NCBI GenBank assembly: GCA_024509875.1
Contig: JAMPIV010004459.1
Span: 10,001 to 74,000 of the forward strand
Length of the DNA stretch: 64,000 bases
Source of the DNA: Oreohelix idahoensis
Taxonomy: Eukaryota > Mollusca > Gastropoda > Stylommatophora > Oreohelicidae
Reading direction: 5' to 3'
Made by a program: the position numbers and the translations under genes. Of the stretch, positions 17,264 to 28,780 are shown in pieces. Position 1 is the stretch's first letter. The number at the start of each line of letters is the position of its first letter. The notes beneath the pieces are model-generated. The model did not search any database. It saw only the letters and a program-made list of their open reading frames with translations, and was not told the origin of the DNA.

Positions 17264-17970
17264 CTGTTACTTTAACAGATGCATATTTAGAATTGATGAC
17301 GCATGCAGGTTCAGGGTGATGTCTGTTCTTTAACAGATGCATATTTAGAATTGATGACACATGCAGGTTCAGGATGATGTCTGTTACTTTAACAGATGCA
17401 TATTTAGAATTGATGACACATGCAGGTTCAGGATGATGTCTGTTACTTTAACAGATGCATATTTAGAATTGATGACACATGCAGGTTCAGGATGATGTCT
17501 GTTACTTTAACAGATGCATATTTAGAATTGATGACACATGCAGGTTCAGGATGATGTCTGTTACTTTAACAGATGCATATTTAGAATTGATGACACATGC
17601 AGGTTCAGGATGATGTCTGTTACTTAAACAGATGCATATTTAGAATTGATGACACATGCAGGTTCAGGATGATGTCTGTTACTTTAACAGATGCATATTT
17701 AGAATTGATGACACATGCAGGTTCAGGATGATGTCTGTTACTTTAACAGATGCATATTTAGAATTGATGACACATGCAGGTTCAGGATGATATCTGTTAC
17801 TTTAACAGATGCATATTTAGAATTGATGATACATGCAGGTTCAGGATGATATCTGTTACTTTAACTGATTCATATTTAGAATTGATGACACATGCAGGTT
17901 CAGGATGATGTCTGTTACTTTAACAGATGCATATTTAGAATTGATGACACATGCAGGTTCAGGATGATGT
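17264..17970 (+). repeat. 59-bp tandem repeat, twelve units
   Basis: Twelve head-to-tail units of 59 bp, each with CTGTTA and TAACAG arms facing each other at the unit junction and a core containing gatgcatatttagaattgat. The first unit (shortened junction, gacgcatg) and the last three are the most diverged. The array probably lies in an intron or upstream flank of the exon at 18860. Confidence 0.95.
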
Positions 17971-18857
17971 GCAGGCAGCCATGGTTGAAAACTTCACCAA
18001 AAGGGAGTATAGTAAGAGCACTCATTGAGCTGCTCAGGTTTGAAACTAATGCCATGAGAGATATCCAGACTGATTTCATGTCGTGTTTTTAAATGGCATG
18101 GTGGAAGTGAGAAAAGTTAATTGGTATCACTGCTCGTGGAACTGGTCCGTGAAATTTATCTGATTTAATATCCTTATGAGACATGAAATTTACGTTTTTG
18201 AGATGGTTATTGGCCCTAGTCATGTGAAAAAAGGAATTGGTGTAAATTATCTGACATGCTTACATATACTTGTATGAAGCATTACATTTAAACACCCTAT
18301 ATGTATTTATAATACATCAAATTAGTATACCTGGTCCATATGTATGAGAGATTATGTGTCATGCTAATGTATATAGAACCAAGTGCATTAAATTTCAAGC
18401 AAGTGATGTATGAGTTTGGATGCTTTAAGTCTTTTAAATGACTTTATTTGAGCATATGTTTGCATGCCTGTCTGTAAGGCTGATCTTAGTAATAAGTTTC
18501 TACCATTTTCAGTCACATGAAGTGGAAGGCAGATAGATAAGAAGAGAGAATTAGGAAATACTGGCTTTCTTTGTGGAAATGAGAGCACTGAGAAATATGC
18601 AGGGAGTGCACCAAAGATAAGATTAGTTTATGTGCAATGTATGGGAGGAGAACTCAGGGTTCGTGTGGTTGCGATGTTGCAGTTATCAGATAACAGTTGC
18701 ACAGCACGATAAAAGTTGTTCTAATTGAAGTTGTGAAAATCCAGAAACACTGTACAAGTGTTCCATGAAAACTATAACAGAGACTGCGAACTGCATTAAC
18801 TTAAATTTGTATTATGTTTTAAAAAACGGTGTTAAATTTTTTTTTTCTTTAATCTCC
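17971..18857. other. Presumed intron 3' part
   Basis: No coding motif. It ends in a pyrimidine-rich tract and the acceptor AG at 18858-18859, so it is read as the intron before the Mastermind-like exon. Confidence 0.5.
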
Positions 18858-18859
18858 AG
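18836..18859 (+). promoter_or_regulatory. 3' splice acceptor of the Mastermind-like exon
   Basis: A run of T and C (ttttttttctttaatctcc) is followed by AG at 18858-18859. Downstream the frame is open at once with AAA CTT AAG CGA, so the exon starts in codon phase 0. Confidence 0.7.
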
Positions 18860-21385
18860 AAACTTAAGCGAAAAATTGACAGTGTGAATGCTGAAGCAAA
18901 TACATCATCTTCAGCAACTGCCGGCACTAAAACTGCTTCTGAAACAGTGTTCAACTTTGAAGACAAAGACGTCCAGGCATCTGGCATAAAGAACAGCAAA
19001 ACAAACAACAGCAGCAGCAACAATAGTGGTGGTGGAGGTGGAGGGAATAAACACAGCACTGGCCTTCCAAGCTTATCAGTGCAGATAGTTCAACAGATTA
19101 GTGCTCATCCTCAGCAAGACGCCTCACAGACCATACATACCAACGTCACAGTCAGCTCTCATTACGGCACAGACTCCCCCAACACAGGGAGCACTAGTAT
19201 CCACACAAGTGTTCAGTGTAAGCAGGAGCCCTCTGAAGATAGTGCGCGGTCATCAGTCTCATCTTCCTCTGGTCAAAACACCCACATTGATCCCACATCT
19301 GTGGGTGACATTGGTATTGGCATAGATGATGTAGATGAGCTCCAGAATATCTTGGACAGCCTTGAAAAAAAAGATGACATTGAGCCATCTCTTCTCAAGC
19401 AACTTGACGAGTTCAATGAAGTCCTTGACAAATTCCAAAGAGATTCAGAGACCAGCGAATCTGGAAACATGTATGGCCCTCTAGCCTGTGGTTCTCCAGG
19501 ACTTTCAAAGGGAGTTTTTCCCAACCTTGGCCCTGGTGGGCATATAAACAGCATATTTGACAACAATCAAAATATGAGTTCTGCAGCAATGACCAATCAT
19601 ACCATTCCAGTTCCATCATCCATACCAGAACCCACAGGTCCAGCTGCAGAGACGCTCAAACAGATGGCTGCCCAACACCAACATCAGCATAGCCCTGGCT
19701 ACCCCATAAAGGGCTTAGACCATTTTACAGATGGTCTGCGCAATGGAGGCTTTGCACCCAACTATTCCTCACTGTATCGCTCAGTTCCTAACACAGCCAC
19801 ATCATTCCCCTACAACCAGATGACAAATCACCACATGGGTGACTCATCCCACGTGACTCCAGAAATGGCTGCTGCTATGGGCTATGGTGGTACTAAGCCT
19901 TTGACTCATTTTCCAAATGAACAAGGACAACACCATAACTCACCATCGTCATTACAGCAGCTGCAGAACCAGGTGCAGACTCACTTCAAGCCCTCCTCTA
20001 CTACCCCACATCAACTGCAGATCATGCAGACCCAACATGTGCAGGTTTCTCATGGACCACACAACCTGCAGCTCTCCCAAACCCAGCAGGTTCATATGCA
20101 ACCCTCACCCCAGCAGCTTTCACTGTCACAGCAGCAGAACTATAACTTGGGTCAACAGCAGATGGTCAGTGAGCAGATGAAAATGCAGATGATGGAGAAG
20201 ATGAGGATGGAACAACAGCAGCAGCAGCATGCACAACATGGTCGTATGCCTCCGCAGTACATGGCTCGGCCTCCACCTGATTATAAAATGCACCACAGTG
20301 CAAGACCACAGGGTCCATATGGAGGCCCAACTGTTCCCAATGGCAACCAGAACCCATTGCAGACAATGCAGAATATGGTTAACCAAACTGCAGCTTATGG
20401 ACCTGTAAAGAGTGAAATAGCCAGTCCTACTTCCACAGGACAGGCAAATAGTGGAATGATGTCATCCCAGATCTCAGCAATGCAGCAGCAAACCATGTCT
20501 GTCACACTGGCGTCCAATGGACCCCACATTGGAAGCATGTCTCAGTCCAGCCAGGTCCGGCCAGGGTTCCACACCCAGCAGCACATGCCACAGCCACCAG
20601 CTTATTCTGCTGTTGAATCTTCCACATGTCCGCAGTCTTCTTCCACCTACACCAGCTCAACATTAAGAAGCCAGAGACCTCCCAATGTTAACGTTGGCCC
20701 AGATGGGTTAAATATTTCTCAGCCGCGCACTCATACGGACTGGCCACGAACATCAGTGTTACAGTCAGGCCATGCAGGAATGAGGTCAGGTATGCCCTCT
20801 GGTGTTACAAGCCCTCATGGTATAGCACAATCAGCCTCCATGCCTGCACATTTTATGCAGTACCAACAACAGCATAGGCCTGCACATTACGGAGCAGGTC
20901 CCAACACAGAAAGTATGGCAGCAGCAGCAGCTGCTGCAGCAGCAACTAACATGGCCCAGATGCAACAACAACAGTTGAGGCAGTCAGTCCCTGGCCCGAT
21001 GAGAGGAGGTCCTGGTGCTGGCTTGATAACCAGTGGATCACAAATGATGATGCAACATCAGAGCATGCAGGTATCCCAGCAAATGGGTATGCATGCACCC
21101 GGTTCTGGATACATGGGAGTCCCTTCACCAGGGGCCACTTCAGTACCAGCCAGTGGATATAACATGGGAGTCCCATCACCTGGATCTACTATGCATGGTG
21201 GTGGAGGTTCAAACTCCCAACCAAATGCACCCCAGTCTGCAGGGTTCTCAGGCCCATCAACATCTCCATCAAATCAAGATGAGTTCCTTCACTTCCTGGA
21301 CAACCCCTTGAGTAATCAGCCTATGTTTGATTCAAACACAGCGGATGACTTTAGCTTGTTTGAAGACATCCTCAGTGGTAAATAG
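18860..21385 (+). CDS. Mastermind-like Notch co-activator, 3'-terminal coding exon (841 codons)
   Basis: Probably the large C-terminal exon of Mastermind, the nuclear co-activator that joins the Notch intracellular domain and CSL on DNA and recruits CBP/p300. Seen here: basic KLKRKID start directly after a splice acceptor; Ser/Gly/Asn-rich stretch (to about residue 65); CKQEP (about 120) and VKSE (about 516), both of the psi-K-x-E type; an acidic Leu-rich helical segment VDELQNILDSL...LLKQLDEF (about 155-190); long Gln/Met/His-rich tracts (about 330-470) with RPPPDYK (about 470), which I recall from MAML proteins; an Ala run (about 687-695); and an acidic C terminus with DEFLHFL and DDFSLFEDIL. 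The short N-terminal Notch/CSL-binding helix of the family is not here and should be in an upstream exon. The frame is fully open to TAG at 21383. No initiator ATG is expected in an internal exon. Another Gln-rich co-activator is the main alternative. Confidence 0.72.
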   Translation, partial: KLKRKIDSVNAEANTSSSATAGTKTASETVFNFEDKDVQASGIKNSKTNNSSSNNSGGGGGGNKHSTGLPSLSVQIVQQISAHPQQDASQTIHTNVTVSSHYGTDSPNTGSTSIHTSVQCKQEPSEDSARSSVSSSSGQNTHIDPTSVGDIGIGIDDVDELQNILDSLEKKDDIEPSLLKQLDEFNEVLDKFQRDSETSESGNMYGPLACGSPGLSKGVFPNLGPGGHINSIFDNNQNMSSAAMTNHTIPVPSSIPEPTGPAAETLKQMAAQHQHQHSPGYPIKGLDHFTDGLRNGGFAPNYSSLYRSVPNTATSFPYNQMTNHHMGDSSHVTPEMAAAMGYGGTKPLTHFPNEQGQHHNSPSSLQQLQNQVQTHFKPSSTTPHQLQIMQTQHVQVSHGPHNLQLSQTQQVHMQPSPQQLSLSQQQNYNLGQQQMVSEQMKMQMMEKMRMEQQQQQHAQHGRMPPQYMARPPPDYKMHHSARPQGPYGGPTVPNGNQNPLQTMQNMVNQTAAYGPVKSEIASPTSTGQANSGMMSSQISAMQQQTMSVTLASNGPHIGSMSQSSQVRPGFHTQQHMPQPPAYSAVESSTCPQSSSTYTSSTLRSQRPPNVNVGPDGLNISQPRTHTDWPRTSVLQSGHAGMRSGMPSGVTSPHGIAQSASMPAHFMQYQQQHRPAHYGAGPNTESMAAAAAAAAATNMAQMQQQQLRQSVPGPMRGGPGAGLITSGSQMMMQHQSMQVSQQMGMHAPGSGYMGVPSPGATSVPASGYNMGVPSPGSTMHGGGGSNSQPNAPQSAGFSGPSTSPSNQDEFLHFLDNPLSNQPMFDSNTADDFSLFEDILSGK

Positions 21386-21916
21386 TTCATTGTGACAGTT
21401 TGCTACAGTGTTAAAACTCAAACAAAAACTATCAGCATGACCATAGTTAACATGTTGTTTCACTCTTCCAAAGTGATCACCAAATTCACTTTAGATGTTT
21501 TTTTTTTTTTTTGTCATGCATTCCATCAACCTCCAGCTCTTCCAGTCTACCATAAAAATGAATAATTTCAGAATAATTATTTTATTGTGATGTCAGTTAA
21601 TTCACGTATTATGTTTATTGAAGCCAAAACTGTTGTCACTTTGTCGGTCTTGGTTAATCTTCAGCTTTAGAAGGTGAGAAATTATAAGCTGATAAATGTA
21701 ATCATGATCACGTTGCGGATGGTCAAGGAGAAATAGTAAAATACACAATGTGGACACAAATTATCTAAGAGTTCAAGTAATAGCTATCTCATGACTTCAA
21801 GAAAGTAATTAAAGATAAACATGTGTATTTCTGTCGTTAAGTTTTTTAAGGTGTAACCCGCTTCCTTTATGTCTGTTAAACAGACATAATGATGAAGTAA
21901 CATAGAATGTAAACTG
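21386..21916 (+). other. Presumed 3' UTR of the Mastermind-like gene
   Basis: AT-rich sequence after the stop codon, with no coding motif. It precedes LINE remnants. The polyadenylation site cannot be fixed from sequence alone. Confidence 0.4.
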
Positions 21917-22445
21917 TTGTGTGCAAGGCATGAGGAATTTTACGCTCTTGCAAAAACAGCATTCAATAAAATGAAGAGTATTTTATGCAACAGTTTTTTG
22001 TCAATGGAAATAAGAAAGAGAGTTCTTCTGTGTTATATAGAACCAATCCTGACATGTGAGAGTGAGTCATGGACATTTAGTAAACAAATAGGGAAGGCAC
22101 TAGAAGCCACAGAGATGTGGTTTAACAGAAGAATGTTAAAAACATCAAAGACAGCCAAAAAGAGTAATGAAGATGTTCTGAAAGAGGCCAATACGCAATG
22201 GAAACTTATTTCTTAAGTTAGAAAGAAGCAATCCACATTTTTTGGGCATGTTATGAGAAGATGAAAGCTGGAATATATCGTAACAACAGGTAAGATTGAA
22301 GGAAAACAAAGAGAGCAAACACTGGACAGTTTGACATCGTAGCATGGAAAGAAGTCAACAACAGAATTGATAAATTGTACTGGAGACAGGAAGTTGTGGG
22401 GAGGCATGATCTCCTACACCACTAGACATGGTACTTGACGAAGAA
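21917..22445 (+). pseudogene. LINE remnant, C-terminal RT region
   Basis: The translation holds FNKMKSILCN, RVLLCYIEPILT, ESWTFSK, EMWFNRRML and a later FGHVMRR / TGKIEGK block, in the order seen downstream of the RT core in many invertebrate LINEs. A stop after 22213 and frameshifts break it. It ends near a TRHGT-like terminus at about 22430. A second copy of the family lies at 36985-37560. Confidence 0.7.
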
Positions 22446-22469
22446 GAAATATATTATTAAAGAATTATT

Positions 22470-22705
22470 AAAAAGGTCAAGGTAATCCCATGGCAGACAG
22501 TGCTGCAGGGGAGTAGAATGTTAGAGACTTCACTATGCCAGGCTCAGTTTTTTTAGATGGGGTGATCAGTTCCCATCCTCGCTGCCTTTGCTTTCCCTAA
22601 CCCAAGAGCAGAGCCAGGTACCTATTTACAGCTGGGTAGACTGGAACCTGATGCTACCAGGTTTTGAAAACAAGTGCTGTAACTACTCTGCCAGTCAAGA
22701 TGCTC
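22470..22705 (-). mobile_element. tRNA-derived SINE (family 1), minus strand
   Basis: Minus-strand reading begins with a tRNA-like head (gactggcagagtagttacag, then ggttccagtctacc) and runs through a block with gtacctggctctgctcttgg and gttagggaaagcaaaggcag. It ends in the tgggattacc-type 3' end. Related copies lie at 24205-24665 (two), 31714-31955 and 46640-46815. Confidence 0.65.
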
Positions 22706-22852
22706 GAGAATTGTTAGGAGGTTTTAAAACAACACAAAACAAAAGAAAAACTCATAACTTTCAGCACCTACAGGTGTAGGTACAGTGATGCCTAGCAACT
22801 AAAATTTATTGTGAATCTGGTTGTAGGTTGCTTACTTGCCATTGGATGTTAG

Positions 22853-22883
22853 CCCCCCCCCCCCCCCCCCCCCCCTCCCCCCC
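22853..22883 (+). repeat. Poly-C tract
   Basis: Twenty-three C, one T, then seven C. Confidence 0.95.
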
Positions 22884-23440
22884 ATCTGTAATGGTTTAAG
22901 ATTTGGTTAAAAGTTTAACAACAAAAGTTAAACAATCTCTTGTTGGTCTCATTCAACTGGAAAAGACCATCTTTCCATCTTTATTTTATGAGGTTGTGTG
23001 TTTTCTTTCCGTCATTGTCGCAAGCCATTTGTATATGGTTCTTGAAAATTGTCAGTTTTAATTATTGGTACAGATTACATATTTGTATTGCCCTTATCCA
23101 TCATTTTATTTTTTTTATTTTATCTTTTTGTTTAGAAGCACCACTTTGATACAATGGTAGATTTTATATGAATGTACAGAGTCCATGCATTTGAATATTG
23201 TTCATCTTGTAATATTTTTCTGTAAGATATGTACAGATATTCCATATGCAAATGTATAAATGCTTTAAAAAGTCATCAGCGTCTATGAATATCACATTAT
23301 TTCATTTTCATATGCAGTAGTGGTTATATATTTTACATGCATGACAGTGTTCATAAATATTTTCATATGAGGACATAAGATTATAGTAATAATACCAATG
23401 TCAGTATTTCTTGATGTGGTTCGGCTTACACGTTCATTAA
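22884..23440. other. Stretch without recognisable gene
   Basis: AT-rich DNA with short spurious open frames only. Confidence 0.4.
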
Positions 23441-23899
23441 ATGTAATTGAAATAGCTATTAGAATCACATTAATTACACCCATGTAATTTAATTAGCTAT
23501 TAGAATCACATAATTACACTCATGTAATTGAATTATCTATTAGAAGCACATAATTACATGCATGTAATTGAATTAGCTATTATAATCACATAATTACACA
23601 AATGTAATTGAATTAGCTATTAGAATCACATAATTACACACATGTAATTGAATTAGCTATTAGAATCACATAATTACACAAATGTAATTGAATTAGCTAT
23701 TAGAATCACATAATTACACACAAGTAATTGAATTAGCTATTAGAATCACATAATTACACAAATGTAATTGAATTAGCTATTAGAATCACATAATTACACA
23801 CATGTAATTGAATTAGCTATTAGAATCACATAATTACACACATGTAATTTAATTAGCTATTAGAATCACATAATTACACAAATGTAATTAAATTAGCTA
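23441..23899 (+). repeat. 40-bp tandem repeat, about eleven units
   Basis: Units contain attagctattagaatcaca and taattacacacatgtaattg. Variants alternate cacacatg and cacaaatg, and the first unit is a few bases longer. Confidence 0.93.
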
Positions 23900-23981
23900 A
23901 ACCAATCATATACATTTATGGACATACTCAAACTGGGTGTGACGTGACTTCAGTTGAACTTCACAGTTTGTATATTGATCT

Positions 23982-24110
23982 GTAGGGTGGAAAAAAAAAG
24001 ATAATAACATCCTACTAGGACAAAAAAAAAAAGTAATATTTATCGGTAGGGTGGAAAAAAAAGATAATAACGTTTTACTAGGACACAAAAAAAGTAATAT
24101 TTATCTGTAG
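23982..24110 (+). repeat. About 62-bp tandem repeat, two units
   Basis: Two copies of a unit starting gtagggtgg with A-runs, then gataataac and aagtaatatttatc. Run lengths differ. Confidence 0.8.
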
Positions 24111-24204
24111 CATATTACAAAAGCTTACTACTTTCCAGTCTAATGCCCAACACTCTGGAACTAACTATATTGAGATGATGTAATCATGTTGAAGCAAACG
24201 GTAA

Positions 24205-24665
24205 CGGCAGTCCCATAGAGGAAGGTAAAGTGTTAGAGACTATACTATACTAGATCTCAGCTTTATGAGATGGGGTGATCCACTCACTTCCTCACTGCCT
24301 TCCCTTTCCTAACTCAGTCGTAGATGACTGAGCAGTTAAGGCACTTTTCTCTTGCTGTACATTTATCTGGTTCTGTAATTGAAACCTGGTAGCTTCATCC
24401 ACCAGTTGACCCAGCTGTAAATTAGGATCTGTCTCTGCTCATGAGTTAGGGAAGGCAAAGGCAGTGAAGAAAGGAATTGGTTACCCCACCTTACAAACAG
24501 CTGGACCTAGTATGCTGAAGTCTCTAACACTTCACTTCCCTACCACAGTTTCTGCAGTGGGACTGCCTTAACCTTTTTAACTCAGCAGCAGAGTCAGGTG
24601 CCCATTTACAGCTAGGTAGACTGGAGCGTGATGCTACCAGGTTCCAAACCTGGCAACTTAGCCCT
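24205..24665 (-). mobile_element. SINE family 1 copy (minus strand), split by another SINE
   Basis: Outer SINE on the minus strand, in two parts (24205-24317 and 24578-24665). The break carries an 8-bp duplicate taactcag (24310-24317 and 24578-24585) on either side of the inserted SINE. Confidence 0.7.
24318..24577 (+). mobile_element. SINE family 1 copy (plus strand), inserted into a SINE
   Basis: About 260 bp. It has a tRNA-like head with tgagcagttaaggcac and a B-box-like gttctgtaattgaaacc, then the family block gagttagggaaggcaaaggc and the 3' end gtgggactgcctta. It is flanked by taactcag. Confidence 0.7.
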
Positions 24666-24784
24666 GAGAAACAAGCAAACAAACCACATGGCAGTAATGG
24701 AGGATAACAGAGCAGGAAAGTGTAAACAGTAGATGTAAGACACAGACCCAAGAGAATGAAAAGAGCAAGGATAGTCAAGAGATA

Positions 24785-26760
24785 GACTTGCAGCTACTGG
24801 AAACAAAAAAAGACAGTTGAAGGCTCAACTAAGACATATAGGAATGTATAATGTGTGAGTGACAGACTTGCAGCTACTGGAAACAAAAAAAGACAGTTGA
24901 AGGCTCAACTAAGACATATAGGAATGTATAATGTGTGAGTGACAGACTTGCAGCTACTGGAAACAAAAAAAGACAGTTGAAGGCTCAACTAAGACATATA
25001 GGAATGTATAATGTGTGAGTGACAGACTTGCAGCTACTGGAAAAAAGAGACAGTTGAAAGCTCAACTAAGACATATAGGAATGTATAATGTGTGAGTGAC
25101 AGACTTGCAGCTACTGGAAACAAAAAAAGACAGTTGAAGGCTCAACTAAGACATATAGGAATGTATAATGTGTGAGTGACAGACTTGCAGCTACTGGAAA
25201 AAAGAGACAGTTGAAAGCTCAACTAAGACATATAGGAATGTATAATGTGTGAGTGACAGACTTGCAGCTACTGGAAAAAAGAGACAGTTGAAAGCTCAAC
25301 TAAGACATATAGGAATGTATAATGTGTGAGTGACAGACTTGCAGCTACTGGAAAAAAAAGACAGTTGAAGGCTCAACTAAGACATATAGGAATGTATAAT
25401 GTGTGAGTGACAGACTTGCAGCTACTGGAAACAAAAAAAGACAGTTGAAGGCTCAACTAAGACATATAGGAATGTATAATGTGTGAGTGACAGACTTGCA
25501 GCTACTGGAAAAAAGAGACAGTTGAAAGCTCAACTAAGACATATAGGAATGTATAATGTGTGAGTGACAGACTTGCAGCTACTGGAAACAAAAAAAGACA
25601 GTTGAAGGCTCAACTAAGACATATAGGAATGTATAATGTGTGAGTGACAGACTTGCAGCTACTGGAAAAAAAAGACAGTTGAAGGCTCAACTAAGACATA
25701 TAGGAATGTATAATGTGTGAGTGACAGACTTGCAGCTACTGGAAAAAAAAAGACAGTTGAAGGCTCAACTAAGACATATAGGAATGTATAATGTGTGAGT
25801 GACAGACTTGCAGCTACTGGAAAAAAAAAAGACAGTTGAAGGCTCAACTAAGACATATAGGAATGTATAATGTGTGAGTGACAGACTTGCAGCTACTGGA
25901 AACAAAAAAAAGACAGTTGAAGGCTCAACTAAGACATATAGGAATGTATAATGTGTGAGTGACAGACTTGCAGCTACTAGAAACAAAGAAAGACAGTTGA
26001 AGGCTCAACTAAGACATATAGGAATGTATAATGTGTGAGTGACAGACTTGCAGCTACTGGAAAAAAGAGACAGTTGAAAGCTCAACTAAGACATATAGGA
26101 ATGTATAATGTGTGAGTGACAGACTTGCAGCTACTGGAAAAAAGAGACAGTTGAAAGCTCAACTAAGACATATAGGAATGTATAATGTGTGAGTGACAGA
26201 CTTGCAGCTACTGGAAAAAAGAAAGACAGTTGAAGGCTCAACTAAGACATATAGGAATGTATAATGTGTGAGTGACAGACTTGCAGCTACTGGAAACAAA
26301 AAAAGACAGTTGAAGGCTCAACTAAGACATATAGGAATGTATAATGTGTGAGTGACAGACTTGCAGCTACTAGAAACAAAGAAAGACAGTTGAAGGCTCA
26401 ACTAAGACATATAGGAATGTATAATGTGTGAGTGACAGACTTGCAGCTACTGGAAAAAAGAAAGACAGTTGAAGGCTCAACTAAGACATATAGGAATGTA
26501 TAATGTGTGAGTGACAGAATTGCAGCTACTGGAAAAAAGAAAGACAGTTGAAGGCTCAACTAAGACATATAGGAATGTATAATGTGTGAGTGACAGACTT
26601 GCAGCTACTGGAAACAAAAAAAGACAGTTGAAGGCTCAACTAAGACATATAGGAATGTATAATGTGTGAGTGACAGACTTGCAGCTACTGGAAACAAAAA
26701 AAGACAGTTGAAGGCTCAACTAAGACATATAGGAATGTATAATCTGTGAGTGACAGACTT
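24785..26760 (+). repeat. About 80-bp satellite, 25 units
   Basis: Twenty-five head-to-tail units of 76-81 bp. Each contains acttgcagctactgg, an A-rich variable stretch, gttgaaggctcaac (5-bp inverted arms), then gacatataggaatgtataat and gtgtgagtgac. Length variation is confined to the A-rich part. One variant class (six units) links aaaaaagagac with gttgaaagctc. The array ends at 26760 within a 26th unit. Confidence 0.96.
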
Positions 26761-26849
26761 TAGGAATCTGGAGCTGTGAAGAAGGTGGGAGGAGAGAAGA
26801 AAGACAATAACAGTTTGTTAGGACCAGTTGATAGTGATAGTATTACTGC

Positions 26850-26970
26850 TCCCTCAGGCATGGTCGTCAAAGGGGACTAATATAATGTTATGAATGTGGC
26901 TGGCAACCTCATCATCTGAAACAAATTGCTACACAAACCACTGCAGCAAGAGTTTGTGCTTTGGCATTGG
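26850..26970 (-). repeat. Dispersed repeat fragment
   Basis: The reverse complement matches the central part of the repeats at 32540-32760 and 33430-33640 (gaggttgccagcc and the preceding tgcagtggttt block). The class is unknown. Confidence 0.5.
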
Positions 26971-27881
26971 CTTCCTCAAGGGAAGCCATCAGCAGTAGTA
27001 TGGAGATGATGATACAGTGGAATACCAGATTTGTATTGTTATGGCTCAGGGAATCAGACTACATTATCCAGCTTTGGTTGCATTTTGAAATAGAATTTTA
27101 CCAAAGACTTCATCCTGTTGATATGAGTAGCTGACATATGTATACAAAATTTCTTGGTGTGACCACAAACAAGAAACAGTATTGTATGAAGATGTACATG
27201 CTTAACAGAAGCCAAATAGTAAATTCTTCAAGTTCTACACTTGTTATTTTGTGTATGTACTAGCAGAAACAGATATAACAGTTTGGTTTTAAAAAAAATG
27301 TTTTTGTGTCAATTGTTAATTCTGTTTTCTACAACTTCTTCCACTTATTAACAACACTTTGGAGAGGCATACAGATGATAAATTGTTATCCAGTATCTCA
27401 TTGATGCTGAAAGACAAAATACTGAATATGATATACTTTCAGAAATGTGCATCAAAGTGAGCATTATGCACGGTTGAAAAGTAATACTGAACTTTTATTT
27501 GCTTCCAAATAAGCAGTTTCTTTTTTTCTTAAATAGGAAAAGTAGCACCTTATCTGTGAGCTTTATGGGCGTGCCAGCGTGAAACATGCACAGTTGTAAA
27601 GTTAAAAAACAGTAAGAACAGTCATCATATAATTTTTCAGCCTTTAATGATTTATTTGGTAAATTAATTACTGATGATTTTTTTCTTCATCAGGAAATAG
27701 AATAGTGTTTTTTATTTATATATACGCCAGTGACTAGACTCTGTTAACTTGACTTGCATGGTTATCAGACAACTATATTTTATTAGAATTTGTCTTTCTG
27801 AACACTAAACTTAACACTAAACTTGACAAACATGAAATTTGGAGAACCTCATGTGAAACATATCCTTTTATTTTTTTCATT
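26971..27881. other. Stretch without recognisable gene
   Basis: AT-rich, with no coding or repeat structure I can support. Confidence 0.4.
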
Positions 27882-28245
27882 TGACATTTTCATGCTAGAC
27901 AGACATAGAACTTAGAAACCCACATATGGATCAGTTTGTTTTATTAGATATTTTCAGCTAGACAAGCATAGAACACTTAGAGAACCATATGTTAGTCTAA
28001 TTTACCAGACATTTTCAGCTAGACAAGCATAGGGCACTTTGAGATCCAAATGTTAAACAGTCTAATTTACCAGACATTTTCAGCTAGACAAGCATAGAAC
28101 ACTTACATAACCAAATGTTAAACAGTCTAATTTACCAGACGTTTTCAGCTGGACAAACATAGAACATTTAGAGAACCAAATGTTAAACAGTCTATGTTAT
28201 TAGACATTTTCAGCAACACAGATATAGAATTTAGAGAACCACACA
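27882..28245 (+). repeat. Diverged tandem repeat, about six units of 60-66 bp
   Basis: Units share gacattttcagctagacaa, gcatagaacactta and aaccaaatgttaaacagtct. The first and last units are the most diverged, as expected in an ageing array. Confidence 0.85.
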
Positions 28246-28554
28246 TGGAATAAAATAAGCCTTTCTGTCGTGAAGCTGTTTCTTTTTTTAAAATTTTGGG
28301 CACATTATTCAAGTGTGTCACTTAAAAAAATACTGTCATGAGTTACCTACATTTTTCCTTTCAATATATTGAACATTCTTAAACTAAAATTTACTTCTTG
28401 TAGCCACAAAGTAATGACGTACACATAAAAATATTTAGCATTCTATTTAGTGTAACTTTTTTCTCTAATTTTTCAATTTCTGTTTTCAAGCGGAGGGTTG
28501 AGTTTCTAAAATGAAATGACATAGTAAAAAAAAAAGAGGTAAAGGATCCCGTTA

Positions 28555-28780
28555 CACGTCCATTGAGGCATATTGGGAATATGGTGTTAGGCTCATATTT
28601 TCATGACCATCAGCCCACTAGGGGTGATATGGTCAGCATCATGTCGGCCGCCTTTAACCTTCCCAGAGTTCTCTGGTACCCAATTCATGAGGCTGGGTCT
28701 AAAAAAAATCCCACCTCAACTTGGGGATCGAACCATGGGCCACCGAGCTAGGAAGCCAGTGCACTAACCAGTGCTGTAAT
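28555..28780 (-). mobile_element. tRNA-derived SINE (family 2), minus strand
   Basis: Minus strand: ctggttagtgcactggcttc (A-box-like) and ggttcgatccc (B box) about 40 bases apart, then a body ending near cccgttacacgtcc. An inverted partial copy lies at 28880-29005. Confidence 0.7.

Noticed and set aside
17264..17970. CRISPR-like appearance of the 59-bp, 40-bp, 37-bp and 80-bp arrays
   Set aside because: Units are directly adjacent with no unique spacers, and the sequence is eukaryotic. They are tandem repeats.
19917..20386. Additional open frames on both strands within 18860-21385
   Set aside because: Shadows of the Gln-rich exon; only the frame following the splice acceptor is open throughout.
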